Assembly: GCA_913020435.1 (NCBI GenBank)
Contig: CAJVZZ010000015.1
Span: 18,205 to 82,204, forward strand
Source: an uncultured Flavobacteriales bacterium
GTDB lineage: Bacteria; Bacteroidota; Bacteroidia; Flavobacteriales_G; Salibacteraceae
Length of the DNA: 64,000 nucleotides
Direction: 5' to 3'
Below the pieces are notes generated by a model. It made no database searches and had not been told where the DNA came from. It worked only from the letters and a program-made list of their open reading frames with translations. This document shows, one piece after another, positions 44,881 to 52,553 of this stretch. Every line of letters starts with the position of its first letter. Position 1 is the first letter of the stretch. Both the position numbers and the translations under genes were made by a program.

Positions 44881-45445
44881 GCCGATACATGTCTTTTGAG
44901 ATATAGTTGATTACCGGTGATAAAGAGTCAGGGTTAGGTCTCATATTAAAATACAAGGATCCTCTCACAAAATGTTGGTTGCTATCGGTCATGAAAAACT
45001 GAAAATTTGAAGCAACATTTCCTTCAAATTCGTAAGCGATTCCGTAAACATTATGCTCTATATTTTCATAATAACGCTCATTAATATTGTCCGCTCTAAC
45101 TGTATGTTTCATAGCCAGATTGCGGGCATCCTCAATGTATTGAAATAATGAATCTCTTTTAATTGAAGTGTATGTAAAGTGCATGGTTGCTCCGTATTGT
45201 GGGTAATATATATTCAGCCAACATGGATTTTGTAAACGATTCAAATTAGTATCTATTAAAGACCTGAGCGGAAACTCAAAACTATATGGGCAACTAGATT
45301 CATGTTTTAGATAGGCTTTTTCCGGAAAGTCAATACGCATAAATCCTTTTGGTCTTGGAGTTTGCGCAAGATCCTCAGCACAAGCACCAAATAGTAGGAT
45401 GACGAAAATCATCAGAAAACTATTCTTTACACTAATCATCTGCAC
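44846..45445 (-). CDS. gldD: Gliding motility lipoprotein GldD
   Basis: The 199-residue lipoprotein has a signal ending FGACAED (Cys21) and then the GldD pattern: RPKGFMRIDFPEKAYL, CPYSFEFP, NPCWLNIYYPQYGATMHFTY and FEGNVASNFQFFMTDS. GldD is needed for flavobacterial gliding motility and is associated with the type IX system. Its start lies 14 bases within gldE (a second ATG at 45439 would reduce this to 8), so translation is coupled. The 3' end overlaps the convergent ctaA gene by 35 bases, which is unusual. Gliding itself is not proven, as the gene is also found in non-gliding relatives. Confidence 0.92.
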   Translation of the reverse strand: MQMISVKNSFLMIFVILLFGACAEDLAQTPRPKGFMRIDFPEKAYLKHESSCPYSFEFPLRSLIDTNLNRLQNPCWLNIYYPQYGATMHFTYTSIKRDSLFQYIEDARNLAMKHTVRADNINERYYENIEHNVYGIAYEFEGNVASNFQFFMTDSNQHFVRGSLYFNMRPNPDSLSPVINYISKDMYRLIETLEWQGKS

Positions 45446-46778
45446 CGTTCTTTATCAATTTATTGATGGTTACCTTAATCGAAGAAACCTTTCTTTGATC
45501 AGCTGACTCTATCAAGAATGTAAAGTTGAGAAAATCAATAGACTCACCTTTTACAGGAATCCGCCCAGCTTGTTCAATTACAAAACCAGCTAAAGTATCA
45601 GAATCACCTTTCCTATTCTCAAAATGAGATCCATCGATGTCTACCATTCTGTAAAAATCGTTCAGTGAAGTTTTTCCTTCAAAGATGAAGTTTTCTTCAT
45701 CTAGCTTAGAGTAAGTGAGGTTATCGTCGTCAAATTCATCGGAAATATCACCAACAATTTCTTCAATAATATCTTCTAATGTCACAATTCCTGAAGTGCC
45801 ACCATATTCATCTACTACAATAGCAAGGTGAATTTTTTTCTGTTGAATTTCTTCAAGTAAATCATCAATCTTTTTGTTTTCTGGAACGAAAAACGGTTGA
45901 CGTACTAATTTTTGCCATTCAAAACTATTTGGAGAGTCTATGTGAGGAAGTAAATCTTTCACATATAGAAGCCCATCTATGCTGTCGAAATTGCCGTTAT
46001 ATACTGGAATCCGAGAGAATCCAGCATCTATAATTAAGGCTATAACCGTTTCAAATTTCTCGGAATTGTCCAATGCAAAAACATCGACTCGAGCGGCCAT
46101 AATTTGCTTTACATCTGTATTTCCGAACTTTACAATGCCTTTCAAGATTTTTTGTTCGTCTTCATTAGAGTGTTCATCTGCGGTAAGTTCTAGGGCATGC
46201 GATAATTCATCTACTGAAATGTTATCGGATTTTTTTTGAAGACGTCTTCCTATGAAATTAGTGGAACGTACAAGTGCTAAACTCAATGGTAAAAAAGCTT
46301 TTCTTAAAATGATAAGAGGGTAAGCCATGAGCTGTGTTATTTTTTTGGAATTCCTGTTACTATAGATCTTTGGAATAACCTCGCCAAAAAGCAGTAATAA
46401 AAAGGTAACAACAATTACTTGAATGGTAAATCCAATTGCTAGATGTTTCGAAAAATCGAAAAGGTTATTAATAATGCTTGTTGAAAGGATGATAATTGCA
46501 ACATTGACTAAGTTATTTGCAATGAGTATGGTAGCTAAAAGACGTTTTGGAAATCTTAATAAATCAAGAATTTGTTGATTTGCTTTGTTTTCTTCATCTT
46601 CCAACTCGCTTAAATCTTTAGGCTCGAGTGAAAAGAAGGCGACTTCAGATCCGGAGATTAACCCAGAAAGGAGCAATAGAATTATAATGAAGAACAATTC
46701 TATGAGAGTTTCAGGATTAAAGCTCTTTAGTATACTAAGAAGTTCAATTTGTAATAAAAGCTCCGGCGGAGGTTCCAT
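45432..46778 (-). CDS. gldE: Gliding motility-associated GldE (CNNM/CBS family)
   Basis: The 448-residue membrane protein has an N-terminal CNNM/DUF21 domain with four helices (FFIIILLLLSGLISGSEVAFF, then LLATILIANNLVNVAI and others), a pair of CBS domains (about residues 215-340; TSGIVTLEDIIEEIVGDI) and a C-terminal CorC/HlyC domain. This is the layout of GldE, partner of GldD. Other members move divalent cations. In Bacteroidota GldE sits between ssb and gldD, precisely as here. It is 32 bases downstream of ssb on the same strand. Confidence 0.92.
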   Translation of the reverse strand: MEPPPELLLQIELLSILKSFNPETLIELFFIIILLLLSGLISGSEVAFFSLEPKDLSELEDEENKANQQILDLLRFPKRLLATILIANNLVNVAIIILSTSIINNLFDFSKHLAIGFTIQVIVVTFLLLLFGEVIPKIYSNRNSKKITQLMAYPLIILRKAFLPLSLALVRSTNFIGRRLQKKSDNISVDELSHALELTADEHSNEDEQKILKGIVKFGNTDVKQIMAARVDVFALDNSEKFETVIALIIDAGFSRIPVYNGNFDSIDGLLYVKDLLPHIDSPNSFEWQKLVRQPFFVPENKKIDDLLEEIQQKKIHLAIVVDEYGGTSGIVTLEDIIEEIVGDISDEFDDDNLTYSKLDEENFIFEGKTSLNDFYRMVDIDGSHFENRKGDSDTLAGFVIEQAGRIPVKGESIDFLNFTFLIESADQRKVSSIKVTINKLIKNGADD

Positions 46779-46810
46779 TTGGCTAAATTAAGTAAAACAT
46801 ATTGGAAGGG

Positions 46811-47212
46811 TTAAAAAGGTACACCATCTTTTGGTTTTGAATCGCCAACAGGAGCTGAATTTTCATCAGCTTTATTTGGAGTGCCAAGAAGTACGAGACT
46901 GTCAACAATAACTTCAGTAGTGTACTTGGTGTTTTTATCTTGATCTTCATAAGATCGGGTTTTTAACTTACCCTCGAGATAGACTTTATTTCCTTTTTTC
47001 AAATACTTTTCTACCACACCAACTAATCCACTTCTCCAAACAACAACATTATGCCAATCAGTATTTTCTCGTAATTCACCGTTTTTGTCTTTATAAGATT
47101 CAGAGGTAGCAATAGAAAATGACGCTACTGCTCTGCCTTCTTCAAAATGCCGAACATCTGGATCCTTTCCAAGATTCCCTATTAAAATTACTTTATTTAC
47201 ACTTCCGGCCAT
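46811..47212 (-). CDS. ssb: Single-stranded DNA-binding protein SSB
   Basis: The 133-residue protein has the OB-fold opening AGSVNKVILIGNLGKDPDVR, the aromatic core SYKDKNGELRENTDWHNVV and KKGNKVYLEGKLKTRSYEDQD, which mark SSB. The C-terminal tip is KDGVPF; most SSBs end in DDDIPF, so acidity is reduced, although the terminal Pro-Phe is kept. I start at ATG 47212 (MAGSVNK); the frame extends six codons further but this start matches the family. It lies in the mutY-ssb-gldE-gldD block. Confidence 0.9.
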   Translation of the reverse strand: MAGSVNKVILIGNLGKDPDVRHFEEGRAVASFSIATSESYKDKNGELRENTDWHNVVVWRSGLVGVVEKYLKKGNKVYLEGKLKTRSYEDQDKNTKYTTEVIVDSLVLLGTPNKADENSAPVGDSKPKDGVPF

Positions 47213-47257
47213 AGGTATTCTTTTGAACAAAGCTAAAGATTATTGAATCTCACGTGT

Positions 47258-48298
47258 TTAGCCTTCAAGGTATTTTTCAACCAACCTTGAAACTGGATAA
47301 TTCCCAATTAAAGACTGGTCTATCCAAGTATAATTGTCTATTACTTTGGTGCTGCTGTTAATTTCAATTTCCCAAAAACTTGCTTGATACACTATATGAC
47401 TAAGAATATGTTTGTAGGTTATCGCTGGCTCTTTAATTTTATTAATTGTGAAGCCAAATGTTTCTTTAGAGTATTTTAATATTTCATCATGGCTAATTTT
47501 TTCGGTTATTTCTATTGCAGCAAAATCATAAAGTCCTTCCCAAACTCCTAATCCTCGTCTTTGTCGGATTAGAATATTTTCATCATTTTTAAAAACTAAA
47601 TAATAGAGATTGATTTTCTTTTTTGTCTGTTTTTTAGATTTAAAAGGAAGTTGATCAATAGTCTTTTCTTTCAGTGCAATACAATTAATGGAGAGAGGGC
47701 AAGTCGAACAGTCTGGACGCTTTGGCTTACATTGCAATGCTCCAAATTCCATAATGGCTTGATTGTATTGGTCACTGTTTACTGCTGGCAAAAGTTGCTC
47801 AGCTACCTTTTTAAAGTTTTTCTTGCCAATAGTTTGGTCAATGGCATCATGAACTCCAAAGTATCTGCTCAACACTCTATAGACATTACCATCAACTACA
47901 GCAACTTTTTCATTAGCCGAAAATGATGCAATAGCAGATGCTGTATATTCTCCTATTCCCTTTAATTGAATTAATTCATGGTAGGTTGATGGAAAACCAG
48001 CGCCTTTTTCAGCAACTAGTTGAGAGGTTTTTAGCATGTTGCGCGCTCTAGAATAATATCCTAAGCCTTGCCATAACTTTAATATCTCATCTTCTTCAGC
48101 AATTGCAAAGTCATTAACTGTAGGAAAACGTTTTGCGAATTTCAGAAAGTACGGAAGGCCTTGGGCAACTCTTGTTTGCTGCAAAATCACTTCGCTTAGC
48201 CAAATAATGTAGGGGTCTTTAGTTTGTCTCCAAGGTAAATTCCGCTCGTTGTTTTCGAACCAATTTAACAGCGATTCCGTAAAAAAAGTACTTCTCAT
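47258..48298 (-). CDS. mutY: A/G-specific adenine DNA glycosylase MutY
   Basis: The 346-residue enzyme removes adenine mispaired with 8-oxoguanine. It has catalytic Glu36 (WLSEVILQQT), the HhH motif LKGIGEYTASAIASF (about 112-126), catalytic Asp136 in AVVDGNVYRV and the four-Cys cluster for 4Fe-4S at Cys190, Cys197, Cys200 and Cys206. The C-terminal NUDIX-like domain recognises 8-oxoG (LLIRQRRGLGVWEGLYDF region). It is followed at once by ssb, gldE and gldD in a conserved flavobacterial order. It is divergent from the HU gene, with a -7-like TATTTTTG (minus, 48309-48316). Confidence 0.94.
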   Translation of the reverse strand: MRSTFFTESLLNWFENNERNLPWRQTKDPYIIWLSEVILQQTRVAQGLPYFLKFAKRFPTVNDFAIAEEDEILKLWQGLGYYSRARNMLKTSQLVAEKGAGFPSTYHELIQLKGIGEYTASAIASFSANEKVAVVDGNVYRVLSRYFGVHDAIDQTIGKKNFKKVAEQLLPAVNSDQYNQAIMEFGALQCKPKRPDCSTCPLSINCIALKEKTIDQLPFKSKKQTKKKINLYYLVFKNDENILIRQRRGLGVWEGLYDFAAIEITEKISHDEILKYSKETFGFTINKIKEPAITYKHILSHIVYQASFWEIEINSSTKVIDNYTWIDQSLIGNYPVSRLVEKYLEG

Positions 48299-48350
48299 AT
48301 AATGACCCCAAAAATAGCCAGAGTTAAGGCTGTTACTATGTTTAAAATTA

Positions 48351-48358
48351 TATATTTG
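48351..48358 (+). promoter_or_regulatory. Candidate -7 box of the HU gene
   Basis: TATATTTG matches TAnnTTTG exactly. No good -33 was seen. The HU ATG is 72 bases later, so the mRNA would have a fairly long leader. Confidence 0.4.
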
Positions 48359-48430
48359 CGCCCCGTTAAAAAATGGCGTTCCGTTTGGATAACGAATTAA
48401 ATATTAGAGAAATACATAAATTTAATCATA

Positions 48431-48721
48431 ATGACAAAGGCTGATATTGTAAACGAAATTGCCGAATCTACTGGAGTTGAAAAAAATGTTGTTCAAGAAA
48501 CAGTAGAAGCATTCATGGGTTCTGTTAAGAATGCCATGGTAAAAGGTGACAACGTTTACTTAAGAGGGTTTGGGAGTTTTATTATTAAAAAGAGAGCAGA
48601 AAAGACTGGTAGAAATATTTCTAAAAACACCAGTATCATTATTCCAGCTCACTATATCCCTGCTTTCAAACCATCTAAAACGTTTGCTGGTCAGGTTAAA
48701 AACAAAGTGAAAGTTAAATAG
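48431..48721 (+). CDS. HU-family DNA-binding protein
   Basis: The 96-residue protein has the HU/IHF fold: MTKADIVNEIAESTGVEKN, the beta-arm turn FGSFIIKKRAEKTGRNISKNTSIIIP and the stretch PAFKPSKTFAGQVKNKVK at the end. It shapes DNA as a dimer, and HU genes are strongly expressed in Bacteroidota. The position next to RNase G and a TPR gene is typical. The 72-base leader with a good -7 box suggests a strong separate promoter. It ends 4 bases before the TPR-protein TTG start. Confidence 0.92.
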   Translation: MTKADIVNEIAESTGVEKNVVQETVEAFMGSVKNAMVKGDNVYLRGFGSFIIKKRAEKTGRNISKNTSIIIPAHYIPAFKPSKTFAGQVKNKVKVK

Positions 48722-48725
48722 CAGT

Positions 48726-49229
48726 TTGAATCTAAAAAAGCACAAAGGTCAGCTCATTACAATCGCTGGAGTATTAGCGATTGGAGTTATTATTGTGGCA
48801 ATGCCCAATAAGAGTTCGGAAGTTCCAGCCGCTGATGAGGTGGTTGAGGCGAGTGAAATAAAGAGTGTAGATTCAAAAATTAAAATTGCTGTTGAGATTA
48901 TAACTTCTGGAAAAGGTGCTCCAATGAAAGGGATCGCGTTATTAAAGGAAGTTCTTGAGGAAGACGAAAACAATACTGAGGCACTCTACTATCTAGGAGT
49001 TTTTAGTATTCAAAGTGGACAGTTCGATAAAGGTATTGGTCGATTTCTAGCCATTTTAAAGTTGGAGCCAGATAATCAAGAGGCAAGGTTGCTGCTTTCA
49101 AGATGTTTGATTGGAAACAGTCAGCCTGAAGAAGCAAGAATAGAATTGGATAAAATAATGCAGTCCGGGGCTTCGAAAGAAATCAAGGAAGGTGCAAATG
49201 AATTAATTGAAGAAATTAAAAAATCTTAG
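48726..49229 (+). CDS. Membrane-anchored tetratricopeptide-repeat protein
   Basis: The 167-residue product starts from TTG at 48726, giving MNLKKHKGQLITIAGVLAIGVIIVAMP, a basic segment then one membrane helix (about residues 8-26). The outside part holds at least two TPR units: NTEALYYLGVFSIQSGQFDKGIGRF (about 90-114) and NQEARLLLSRCLIGNSQPEEARIEL. TPRs bind other proteins, but no partner is known. The gene is between HU and the 29-residue basic protein, in an order that recurs in Bacteroidota. TTG start is inferred because no ATG is available in the N-terminal part. Confidence 0.75.
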   Translation: MNLKKHKGQLITIAGVLAIGVIIVAMPNKSSEVPAADEVVEASEIKSVDSKIKIAVEIITSGKGAPMKGIALLKEVLEEDENNTEALYYLGVFSIQSGQFDKGIGRFLAILKLEPDNQEARLLLSRCLIGNSQPEEARIELDKIMQSGASKEIKEGANELIEEIKKS

Positions 49230-49231
49230 TT

Positions 49232-49321
49232 ATGCCAAGCGGTAAAAAGAGAAAAAGACACAAGATTGCCACTCATAAGAGAAAAAAAAGACTGAGAAAA
49301 AACAGGCATAAGCGTAAATAA
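49232..49321 (+). CDS. 29-residue strongly basic protein, likely 30S-associated (AURKAIP1/COX24-like, bS22/mS38 type)
   Basis: A short open frame, ATG at 49232 to TAA at 49319, encodes 29 residues of which over half are Lys or Arg (start MPSGKKRKRHKIATHKRKK, then RLRKNRHKRK). The pattern of KR-rich segments around HKRKKRLRKNR matches the AURKAIP1/COX24 domain family of tiny ribosomal proteins (bacterial bS22, mitochondrial mS38), inferred by eye. It begins 2 bases after the TPR gene stop. Same-length proteins are found next to HU and RNase G in many Bacteroidota. It is too short for routine gene calling but its conservation argues strongly for a real gene. Confidence 0.75.
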   Translation: MPSGKKRKRHKIATHKRKKRLRKNRHKRK

Positions 49322-49397
49322 GCGCGGTCAGTTTTTGCCTTAGCTGTATGCTTTATGCGGCTTTGGTGCTTTTGTTTCTTTTTAATCAGAGGGTAAA

Positions 49398-50948
49398 GTG
49401 AATAAAGAATTAGTTATTAACGCTACTTCCTCTGAAGTGAGAATAGCGCTTCTTGAAAACAAGAAGCTCGTCGAACTTCATGAAGAAAAGCCTAATAACG
49501 AGTTTTCTGTAGGTGATATTTACCTTGGTAAGGTGAAGAAACTGGTCCCAGGGTTAAATGCGGCATTTGTGAATGTGGGTTACGAACGTGACGCATTTTT
49601 ACATTACCTTGATCTAGGGCCACAATTACAATCTCTGCAGAAGTTCGTTAAGAATACGCGTTCGGGAAAACAAGAATCTCCTGAACTTGCTGGCTTTAAA
49701 TTTAGCGAGGAAATAGACAAGAACGGTAACATCAAAGATGTGCTTGTGCAAGGTCAGGAAGTTTTGGTTCAAGTTTCCAAAGAACCTATATCCACAAAAG
49801 GTCCACGAATTAATTGCGAAGTTAGTTTAGCTGGACGTTTTTTGATATTAGTTCCGTTTTCAGAAAAGGTAAATATTTCTTCAAAGATTAGGAGTAAAGC
49901 TGAGAGGACTCGATTAAAGAGTCTTATCGATAGCATTAAACCTAAGAATTTTGGAGTTATAATACGTACTGTCGCTGAGGATAAAAAGGTTGCTGAATTG
50001 GATCAAGATCTAAGAGATTTAGTAGGTCGGTGGTCTGATATGCATGCGGCTTTAAAAGATGCTAGACCTCCAAAGAAACTATTAGGAGAATTAGGGAAAT
50101 CTGCTGCATTGTTGCGTGATATCTTAAGTCCGAGTTTCAATAGTATTGCCATTGATGATGCTCAATTATTTGGTGAAATAAAGAATTACATCGGTACAAT
50201 TGCTCCTGAGAAGGTTGGGATTTTGAAACAGCATACCACCAAGAAGCCAATTTTTGATACTTATGGTATTGAAAAACAGATAAAAGCTCTTTTTGGAAGA
50301 AACGTCACGATGTCATCAGGTGCGTATTTGGTAATTGAACATACAGAGGCACTGCATGTAATTGACGTCAACAGTGGAAATACTTCTAAATCAGACGATA
50401 GCCAAGAAACTAATGCGCTGAGAGTGAACCTCGAGTCTGCAGAAGAAATAGCGAGACAATTGCGTCTGCGTGATATGGGAGGAATTATAGTTGTTGATTT
50501 TATTGATCAACGAAAGGCAGAAAGTCGCAAAGAATTATTGAACTCCTTCAAAGAGTACATGAAAAACGACAAGGCCAAACACCATATTCTACCTCCTAGT
50601 AAGTTCGGTTTAATTCAGATTACACGTCAAAGGGTTCGACCTGAAATGGATATTAAAACATCTGAAGTAATTCAAACTAAAGATGGAAACATTGAAGTAA
50701 GGGCCACGATTTTACTAATTGATGATATTGAAAATGAAGTTATTCGAATATTCGAGTCAAAGTTGTCTAAATCATTAACCGTTAGATGTCACCCATTTAT
50801 TGAAGCTTATTTTAAAACAAATAAGTCTCAATATCAATTAAAATGGTTGTTGAAGTATAAAACATGGGTTTCTATTACTTCCTCTAATTCACTTGCATTG
50901 ATGGATTTCCACTTTATTGGCGATCAGGGTACTGAGATAAAATCTTAA
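49398..50948 (+). CDS. rng: Ribonuclease G/E family
   Basis: The 516-residue RNase has an S1 domain (about 38-128), an RNase-H-like and DNase-I-like core with the metal-binding acidic residues Asp323 (VIDVNSGN) and Asp367 (IVVDFIDQ), and QITRQRVRPEM at the end of the core. It degrades or trims RNA, for example 16S rRNA precursors. No CPxC zinc-link cysteines are seen after RVRPEM, where RNase E has them, so the link between subunits must be different. Translation starts from GTG at 49398. The gene is downstream of HU, the TPR gene and the tiny basic protein. Confidence 0.9.
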   Translation: MNKELVINATSSEVRIALLENKKLVELHEEKPNNEFSVGDIYLGKVKKLVPGLNAAFVNVGYERDAFLHYLDLGPQLQSLQKFVKNTRSGKQESPELAGFKFSEEIDKNGNIKDVLVQGQEVLVQVSKEPISTKGPRINCEVSLAGRFLILVPFSEKVNISSKIRSKAERTRLKSLIDSIKPKNFGVIIRTVAEDKKVAELDQDLRDLVGRWSDMHAALKDARPPKKLLGELGKSAALLRDILSPSFNSIAIDDAQLFGEIKNYIGTIAPEKVGILKQHTTKKPIFDTYGIEKQIKALFGRNVTMSSGAYLVIEHTEALHVIDVNSGNTSKSDDSQETNALRVNLESAEEIARQLRLRDMGGIIVVDFIDQRKAESRKELLNSFKEYMKNDKAKHHILPPSKFGLIQITRQRVRPEMDIKTSEVIQTKDGNIEVRATILLIDDIENEVIRIFESKLSKSLTVRCHPFIEAYFKTNKSQYQLKWLLKYKTWVSITSSNSLALMDFHFIGDQGTEIKS

Positions 50949-50966
50949 TATTACTTTAGTGCTTCT

Positions 50967-51437
50967 ATGCAAGGGAGAAAGCACTCTAAAGATGAAGCAA
51001 GACAAAAAATCATGTCTTATTGCGCAATGCAAGAAAGGTGTCATTTTGAAGTTCAAGAAAAGCTAAAGTCTTGGCATATTCCTTATAGTATTGCAGTCGA
51101 TTTAATATCCCATTTGATTGAATATAATTTTTTGAATGAAGAGCGTTTTGCTCGGTCATTTGCTAGAGGAAAGTTTCAGTTAAAACGTTGGGGTAAGTTT
51201 AAGATTAAGCAAAAGCTTTTTGAGAAAAGGGTTTCTAAGCCATGCATAAAATTAGGGCTTACAGAAATTTCCGATGAAGATTATAAAACTGCTATTGCAG
51301 AGTTAATTTTAAAGAAAGAAAAATATATTATCGCTGAGAATAAATTTGAACGTAACGCTAAACTGAAAAGCTATCTTTTGCAAAAAGGGTACGAGTGGCA
51401 AGATATTCAAGAACATTTTTCAAAAGAACATGATTAA
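50967..51437 (+). CDS. recX: RecX-family regulatory protein
   Basis: The 156-residue helical protein has the RecX three-helix repeat pattern: DEARQKIMSYCAMQERCHFEVQEKL, VDLISHLIEYNFLNEERFARSFARGKF and KRWGKFKIKQKLFEKRVSKPCIKLGL. RecX blocks or modulates RecA filaments. Its last codons (ending GATTAA) overlap the prfB start by 8 bases, so prfB may depend on recX translation. RecA itself is not nearby. Length is near the family norm. Confidence 0.85.
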   Translation: MQGRKHSKDEARQKIMSYCAMQERCHFEVQEKLKSWHIPYSIAVDLISHLIEYNFLNEERFARSFARGKFQLKRWGKFKIKQKLFEKRVSKPCIKLGLTEISDEDYKTAIAELILKKEKYIIAENKFERNAKLKSYLLQKGYEWQDIQEHFSKEHD

Positions 51438-52534
51438 CCAAGATCAAATAAAAGCATTTGAGAGGCGCTTAGACGTGCTAAGGGGGCATCTTTGACGTAG
51501 ACGCATTGCGTGAACATATCGAAGACCAAGAACAAGCTACGCACGCGCCAGATTTTTGGGATGACCCAAAGGCTTCGGAGCTAATCCTTAAAAAAATAAA
51601 TCAAAAAAAATTCTGGGTAAATGCCTTTGACAAAGTGAACGCGTTCTACGAAGATCTGCTGGTGCTTAAAGAGTTTTTTGATGAAGGAGAGGATAACGAG
51701 CAAGAAGTAAACAATCAATTTGATAAGCTCACTGAGGCTGTTGAAGATCTGGAGTTTAGAAATATGCTTTCTAGCGAAGAAGATTCTTTAGATGCGATTT
51801 TAGAAATAAATTCGGGTGCAGGCGGAACGGAAAGTCAGGATTGGGCGGAAATGCTCCTTAGGATGTATGTCATGTACTGCGACAAAAACGATTTAAATGC
51901 AACAATCACTGAAAAGTTAGAGGGTGATGGTGCCGGAATAAAATCGGCTAGAATTGAAATCTCAGGTGATTTTGCTTACGGCTTTTTGAAGAGTGAAAAT
52001 GGTGTCCATCGGTTAGTTAGAATTTCACCTTTTGATTCAAATGCTAAGAGGCATACTTCATTTGCTTCAGTTTTTGTTTATCCAGTTGTAGACGATAGTA
52101 TCGATGTTGAAGTCGGTCCTGCTGACATCAACTATGAAACATTTAGATCTGGCGGAGCGGGTGGTCAGAATGTGAATAAAGTTGAGACAGGTGTTAGGCT
52201 AGAACATAAACGGACGGGTATAATTATTCGAAATACCGAGTCCAGATCGCAGCTTCAAAACAAAGAAAACGCGATGAAACTGTTGAAGTCCAAACTATAT
52301 GAGCTCGAATTAAGGAAACGACAAGAAGAGCGCGATGTAATTGAAGGTAATAAGATGAAAGTAGAGTGGGGTAGTCAGATTCGAAATTATGTTTTACATC
52401 CTTATAAGCTTATAAAAGATCTTAGAACAAACCTCGAATCTACCGATGTTCAAGGCGTTTTAAATGGCGATATAGGTAAGTTCATAAAGGGATACTTAAT
52501 GAAATTTGGAAACAGTAAGCTTAACGTTGACTAG
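51430..52534 (+). CDS. prfB: Peptide chain release factor 2 PrfB with programmed +1 frameshift
   Basis: The 367-residue RF2 is split over two frames. ATG at 51430 opens a 21-codon frame ending AGG GGG CAT CTT then TGA at 51493-51495; a +1 slip on CTT T continues with GACGTAGAC into the long frame that ends at 52534. AGGGGG three bases before CTT TGA C is the classic RF2 autoregulation site, where low RF2 favours the shift. The main part carries the SPF stop-recognition tripeptide (VRISPFDSNAKRH) and GGQ (GGAGGQNVNK), so it reads UGA/UAA. The length is normal for RF2 (E. coli 365). It overlaps recX by 8 bases. Confidence 0.95.
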
Positions 52535-52553
52535 GTAACGAAAATCGTTTACC
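52534..52553. repeat. Imperfect hairpin between convergent prfB and the type IX cargo gene
   Basis: GGTAACGA and TCGTTTACC can pair (one bulged T) with an AAA loop. There is no T run, so it is not a convincing terminator. It overlaps the last base of prfB and the first bases of the convergent gene's end. Confidence 0.3.

Noticed and set aside
51506..52534. prfB starting at the TTG at 51506
   Set aside because: This would lose the conserved N-terminus. The upstream ATG with the classic frameshift site gives the normal RF2 length.
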